Position numbers and translations under genes: made by a program
Origin: Madurella fahalii
Taxonomy: Eukaryota; Ascomycota; Sordariomycetes; Sordariales
Length of the DNA: 64,000 nt
NCBI GenBank assembly: GCA_029876055.1
Contig: CM056876.1
Coordinates: 3,100,001 to 3,164,000 of the forward strand
Reading direction: 5' to 3'
In this document: positions 58,809-64,000 of the stretch, in pieces
Position numbering within the stretch: position 1 is the first letter of the stretch
Layout of the letters: each line of letters begins with the position of its first letter
Notes under the pieces: generated by a model
What the model was told of the DNA's origin: nothing
What the model saw: only the letters and a program-made list of their open reading frames with translations
Databases searched by the model: none

Positions 58809-61800
58809 TTAGTCCTGCTTCTTCTTCTTTCCGAGCTTGTTCTTGGGTACTCTAACGAGCCAGTACAAGAATAGCGCGCCGAAGACGTTGAAGATGATGA
58901 ACGCCCACAGGATGCTGCCGAGATTTGTTAGTATTCGAGCGATCACAAGGACAGAAGGGGATGAGAAACACGTACCCAAAGTTGCGCCATCTGTCGGCAT
59001 AATTGGATCCTACCGAGTCAAGGAACACGTTCGTGTCCTGGATGGCGCAGTATTGGCACTCCAGCGTCTCGAACGGATCCCGGAGGTAGCCGCCGAAGCC
59101 TGGGACGCCGAGGTCCCTGATGCCGTTGATGTAAGCATCCATGTACTCGCCGCAGGTGGTGCCGTTGAGGGGTCTGAACTTCGTGAACTCATTCACCGCG
59201 CACTCGACGTTTGTGTTGGCCACGGCCGTGGACAACATGGCGCTGACAAGGTAGGTGAAAGGGCTGACGCGGTACATGAAGATCCAGAACCGAGGCATGG
59301 TATTGGGGTTGGCGAGGACACCGCAGAAGATGAGGCAGAGCGTGAAGAGCAGATTGGCAATGTTGCCACCGGCCTCGGCCGTCTCAAAACCAGCGATGAT
59401 AAAGTCGGTAAAGGTCGAGGTGAACAAGAGGAAGACGACAAGGAGCAGGAACATGAGAGCGCCGCGCTCCGCTGTTTGGTCGGCCGCAGCAGCGTTCGCC
59501 TGGAGACCGACCGGGTAGTACCAGCAGACAAACATGAGCGCCGCCATCAGCGTATTCCAGGGCAGCTCGACAATGATTTGCGACAGCATGAACACCTTCC
59601 AGCTGTAGACCTTGGATGGCCGCTCGCGAACCTCATACAGCGAACGCTGAATGACAAAGTGCGGCATGGTCTGCTGGACGAGCTGCCCAAAGACGGTCAG
59701 GATGTTGAAGATGGCGAACATCTGATTCTGAAGACCCTGGATCGTGTTGGGAGCCTTGTAGAATACGAACCCAATGAAGAGCGCAACCAAGACGCACAGT
59801 GCCATCTTGGAGTAGATGTAAGATGGAGTGCGCCAGTACTGCTGGAAGACACGGTGCGTGACCTGGAGGAGCTGCTGCCAGAAGGGCGCAGCGAATTCAC
59901 GATAGCTTCCCGCATCGTCGGACACTGGGTTGGACTCCTTTGCATTGGCCTTGAGGCTTTGTAGCTCATCCTGGACTGCGGCATACTCGGGGCTCTCGCG
60001 CCAGGTTTTGGGCCAGTCAATGTCACTTGTGCTTCCCGGAGCGGCGCCGATAACCTCGAGCATCCACTCAGCCGGGTTCGCGTCGGGGGGGCAGGGGAAA
60101 CCGCCATTGCGCTCAAAGTAGGATGTCATGGTCTTGGAATTCTTGCCGATGTCGCCAAAGTATACCGTCTTGCCGCCCTTGGCCAGGAACAGGAGCCTGT
60201 CGAAGCGTTGGAAAAGCATGGCCGAGGGCTGGTGGATGGTGCAGAGAATGGCTTGGCCGCTCTTTGTCAGTTTCTCCAACAGGTCCAGAATGGCCCACGA
60301 GGTTTGGCTGTCGAGACCGGAAGTGGGCTCATCGACGAACAACAGGAGAGGCGGCTTGGCAGCGAGCTCGACACCGATCGTCAGGCGCTTTCTCTGCTCC
60401 ACATTGAGACCTTCACCTGGAACACCAATGACGGCATCAGCGTACTCCTCCATCTCCAGAAGCTTGATGACTTCATCGACATAGGCGAGCTTCTCGGCAC
60501 GGGGAACATGGGCTGGCTGGCGAAGGAGAGCGCTAAAGTTCAAGGCCTCGCGAACCGTTGTTGTCTGGAGATGGAGATCCTGCTGCTGGACATAGCCGGT
60601 CTTGCGCTGGAACGAAGTGTCGCGCGGGCAGCCATCGACGAGCATCTCGCCCGTGATGACGCCCATAGAGGTTCTGTCAGCCAAGCAATCGAGGAGGGTA
60701 GTTTTTCCGGCGCCCGAAACGCCCATCAGCGCGGTCAGAGTGCCCGGTTTGACCCAGCCGTCGACGTGATCCAGGATTTGCCGCGTCCCGCCCTTGACCT
60801 TGACTTCGTAGCAGACATTATTCCAGTGGAAGACGCTGGTCTGCTTCTGCAGAACGCCGGCCTCCTTGTCGGACGTGTTTCCGTCAGAAACCGCCTTGCT
60901 GGCAACAGGAACGCCACCAGACTCGGCATCGCCCTTGTTCTCCTTAAACGAGGCGGGCTTGTGCCCGCGGCGGAAGACCAGCACCTCGCCCTTGCTCTTC
61001 TTGGCCGACACACTCTCGGCAGCCACCATGTAGAAGAAGAGGAAGCCAACCATAAAAGCGATGATGATGCCCAAGTTGCGCCATCTGTGCTCGTTGTAGT
61101 AGCGGAAACCCGAGTTGATGTAATCGTCCCCGTTGACCACAGACATGCCGGGGACTGAGCCAATGGCTGAGCAGGCGCGGTTGAAGCCCCCGACGTCTGC
61201 GTATCCGGGGAAACGCGGGCTTGGAACGAACTGACTGCAAGTGAAGTTGCGGTTGTGGAATTCATTGACCATGAGGGACTCAAACGAGTACGCCAGAGGG
61301 TCAATATAGTTCATCCAACGGCACCAAGGCAGCATGTAATCGATCGGGATGACGAAGCCAGTGAAGATAACAAGACCGAGAATGATGACGGCTGCAGGGA
61401 CCATGGCCTGCGACAAGGTTCTCGACGAACTGGCAATCGTCCGGAAGATCATGGACATGGCCATAACGGTGAAGAAGGAGATGAGCAAGAAGAAAAAGAA
61501 GGCCCCGGCTTCTCGGCGCAGATTCGTCATGAAATACAACGTGAGGTTGAATATGATGCAATTTGTGATCTTGTAAGGCATATCGCAAAGCATCGAGGCG
61601 ACAGCTTCGGCGGACGGATGATACAGGGCATATCGATCGTGCTTTTCGACAATGGGGCGTTGGGCGTAAAGGGTCAGAATCTCGAGGGCGCTGGAGAATG
61701 CGTTCATCAGGCAGGCAAAGAACAAGAGAGCGCCCCGCTGATAGAAACTATCTGTCGTCGGCTGTAGGTCGTAGAAAACGCTCGCGATGATCAATGCCAT

Positions 61801-63565
61801 GATGAAATTCCCGATGAGCGCTCCCAAGCTCAAGCTCGGGTCTCCGATCAGCCGCCGCCAGCCTCGCCAGAGGCAGAGGTTGACCTGCTGCATGTACGAG
61901 AGAGTGTAGGGCGACTTGGCCCGCTGGCTCTTGGCTTGCTGTGCCTTCCTGGACGCGCGGAAAGCCTCGGCGTCTGGCCCATTGAGCGGATGGTTCCGCT
62001 TGTACTCCTCGATCTCGGCTTGTAGGGACTTGTACTCGGCGCTGTTCTTCCAGGCGGCGGCAAATTCGTCGGGCGTCCGCGGGGCCTTGTCCTCGAAGCC
62101 GGGGCGGACGATGCGCTCGTGAGCGCTCGTCATTGAAGTGAGGAAGTCGGGCGTGGTCTGGCGGGCAGGGCACTCGAACCCCAAGTTGATGAAGTATTGC
62201 TTAGCATCGGTGGCCTTTCCGAAGAAGATTTGGCGGCCTTCGTACAGCACAATGGCCTTATCGAAGAGGTCGTATGCGCTCTGCGGGGCTTGGTAGATGG
62301 AGACACAGGCGGTGCTACCAAATAGCTCCGTCCCCAACCTCAGCGTCTTGCAGAACTCGACGGCGTTTGCGCTATCCAGACCTCTGGTGCTATTGTCCCA
62401 GCACTGCAAAGGCGCGTTTGAGAGCGCGGCCTCGGCGATAGTGACGCGCTTTCTCTCGCCACCCGATACGCCGCGGATGTACTCGTTACCGACGCGCGTG
62501 TTGATGGTGTGGCTGATGCCAAACATAGCCATGACAACGTCTCTCAGATGATTGGCAAAAGCAGTCTTGGAGACACCGTCGGGCAACTGACGCGGAGCAC
62601 GAGCATGAGCAGCAAAGGTCAAGGTGTCGCCAACCGAGAGCTGCGGGAAATGCGTGTCCACCTCAGCAGTGTAAATGGCCTCGCCGCGATGCTGGGTGTG
62701 CATCTCCTTAGCGGTCATGCCTGCGTCAAAAATCTCAGCAAACCAGTCTCACAACCGGGAACAGGGCGGGCTCCATGACGACTCGTTTACCTTGGTAATT
62801 GAAATAGGACTGATCATCAATGAAAATTCCGTTATAGTCGCCGGCAATCGTCTTCAAGAAGGTGCTGCAGCCCGAGCCGGGCGGGCCCAGCACGACGAGC
62901 ATCTCGCCCTTGCGGACGAGGCCATCAAAATCACGCAGAATGTCGATGCGGCGCTTTCCATGCCCGGTGAGCCTCCGAACAAGACCGACGGCCTCAAGCC
63001 ACACGTTGACGACATCCTTCTGGTAGTCGGTCGGCGTGCCAAAGCCGTGCACGTTGAGGTTCTGGAAAGCGACACCGCTGGTGCGGAACTGGTGGCCGTC
63101 GCCGACCACCATGTTAACCACAGCCTTGGCCCAAGCGCGGGCGCTGAAATTGGGGCCATTGGGGTTCAATGGCGACGCTTTATCCTCAGACGCAATCGCG
63201 AAAATATTGGCGCCGCCTTCTGGGACCGCATGCGACTGAGACGTGTACTTTCTCGCCAACGCCTGCACGAGACTGTTGCGGCGTTCCTGTTCAATGGCGT
63301 CCGTGTCGTCGTCTTCTTCTCCGGCCGTGTCGGTCGCATTTCCCGGCGCGGCATCCTTATAGGGGGGTGTGGCGTCGGAGGCCGCAACCTCGGTCACCGA
63401 AGTCGCACGGGTCCGACTAACATTCTCGTTCCTCCCGGGCGACGAGCCGCCCACGGTCGCAACCTCATCGTCGCGGTCCTGTGTTGTCTGGCGCGCAAGC
63501 GGCGACCCTGTCATCTGCGCCGTGAGATCATAGTTCCCGAAGGAACCTGTCCCCGTGAAGGACAT
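58809..63565 (-). CDS. PDR-type (ABCG) multidrug efflux transporter
   Basis: Three exons, 63565-62791, 62720-58976 and 58914-58809, give 1541 aa, the normal size for a full PDR pump. The layout is NBD1-TMD1-NBD2-TMD2. NBD1 has the PDR-type Walker A GPPGSGCSTFLKTIAG, where Cys replaces Lys, and the signature VSGGERKRVTIAEA. NBD2 has a standard Walker A GVSGAGKTTLLD, the signature variant LNVEQRKRLTIGVEL and Walker B LLLFVDEPTSGLDSQ. Degenerate halves of this sort are normal for the family (yeast Pdr5, Aspergillus AtrF). Membrane blocks include SFFTVMAMSMIFRTIASSS and LYWLVRVPKNKLG at the end. An acidic, Ser/Thr-rich N-terminus precedes NBD1. I chose the ATG at 63565 because the frame upstream has no ATG before the apparent leader. 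It likely exports xenobiotics, perhaps also the local polyketide. Confidence 0.93.
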
Positions 63566-64000
63566 GGTCTGTTCGTCCAATGCGTGCGCTAAATCGGGAC
63601 GATCGTCGCCAACCGGGGCGGAAGAAGCCGTGATACCCAAGCCACCGACTTACACAGGTCGCGATTAATATATCTTAGTACCAATGAAAATGAGATGAGA
63701 ACGGTGATTAGGAACGAGCGGCGTGAAGACGAGCGAAAATTGGCCAATACACCCAACGGCCAACGCTGGGACGATGGACGGAATTCCTAGAAAAACATAT
63801 CGACTGAAAAAGAGAGACGCATGCGATGGGGGTGCACGGATTATAAAAATGGTAGCAAGGGGATATCGGACTGTTCGCAGGGCCCGAGTGGAGTTCGCCC
63901 CCGTTGACGGAATGCTACACGGAACCCGCAGCAAGGCACTACGGCCCCGCAAGGAAAAGTACCCGAGAAGCAATAGCGCCGTGTTGGTGAACGATCCGCC
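63566..64000. other. promoter side of PDR transporter, no gene seen
   Basis: The last 435 bases upstream of the PDR transporter start. A 102-codon minus-strand frame is present at 63665-63973 but has no family motif. The region probably holds the 5' UTR and promoter. Confidence 0.45.

Noticed and set aside
58837..61767. Three long plus-strand frames (58837-59964, 60208-61158, 61255-61767).
   Set aside because: They are antisense to the PDR transporter, whose frame has clear family motifs throughout.
63566..63640. An upstream extension of the PDR transporter starting at a TTG.
   Set aside because: Nuclear fungal genes very rarely use TTG. The ATG at 63565 gives a normal N-terminus.

Overview
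The window is nuclear DNA of a filamentous ascomycete. Most genes carry several short introns (about 45 to 100 nt) with GTRNGY donors and CTAAC-type branch sites, coding DNA is GC-rich, and genes lie on both strands with 0.3 to 2.6 kb between them. The gene families (large multi-exon highly reducing PKS, FSH1 hydrolase, eqolisin, fungal MFS and PDR transporters, fungal-type SRPK-like kinase) and the wording of the proteins suggest a sordariomycete, perhaps Sordariales/Chaetomiaceae. That placement is inference. No prokaryotic feature, CRISPR array, rRNA, tRNA or intact transposon was seen.

Layout. 1-5.5 kb: a Ufd1-domain zinc-finger protein (cut by the left edge) diverges from an F-box protein. 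6.6-7.9 kb: a secreted glutamic peptidase (eqolisin). 10.4-14.3 kb: an MFS permease and an Ldh2-family dehydrogenase, divergently transcribed like a small catabolic pair. 14.6-22.7 kb: a small Cys-containing protein, a decayed SRPK-like kinase, actin-related protein 6 and a Trf4-type poly(A) polymerase. 25.3-27.4 kb: a hexose transporter.

28.1-45.5 kb is the region most like a secondary-metabolite locus. An eight-exon highly reducing polyketide synthase (KS-AT-DH-ER-KR-ACP, no methyltransferase, 2249 aa in my splice model) is divergent from an FSH1-type serine hydrolase, the kind of enzyme that releases products from HR-PKSs lacking a thioesterase. Downstream of the hydrolase lies a sixteen-exon full-size ABCB exporter. 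An aldo/keto reductase at 46.8 kb may be the distal member. No pathway transcription factor or P450 was seen.

48-63.6 kb holds mainly housekeeping and transport genes: an intracellular beta-mannosidase, an MFS transporter, the ER-anchored E2 enzyme Ubc6, the mitochondrial outer-membrane protein Sam50, and a PDR-type (ABCG) drug efflux pump.

All splice models were joined by hand from reading frame, splice signals and family consensus. The totals stated as phase-consistent are those whose exon lengths sum to a whole number of codons. Nothing was checked against RNA or databases.
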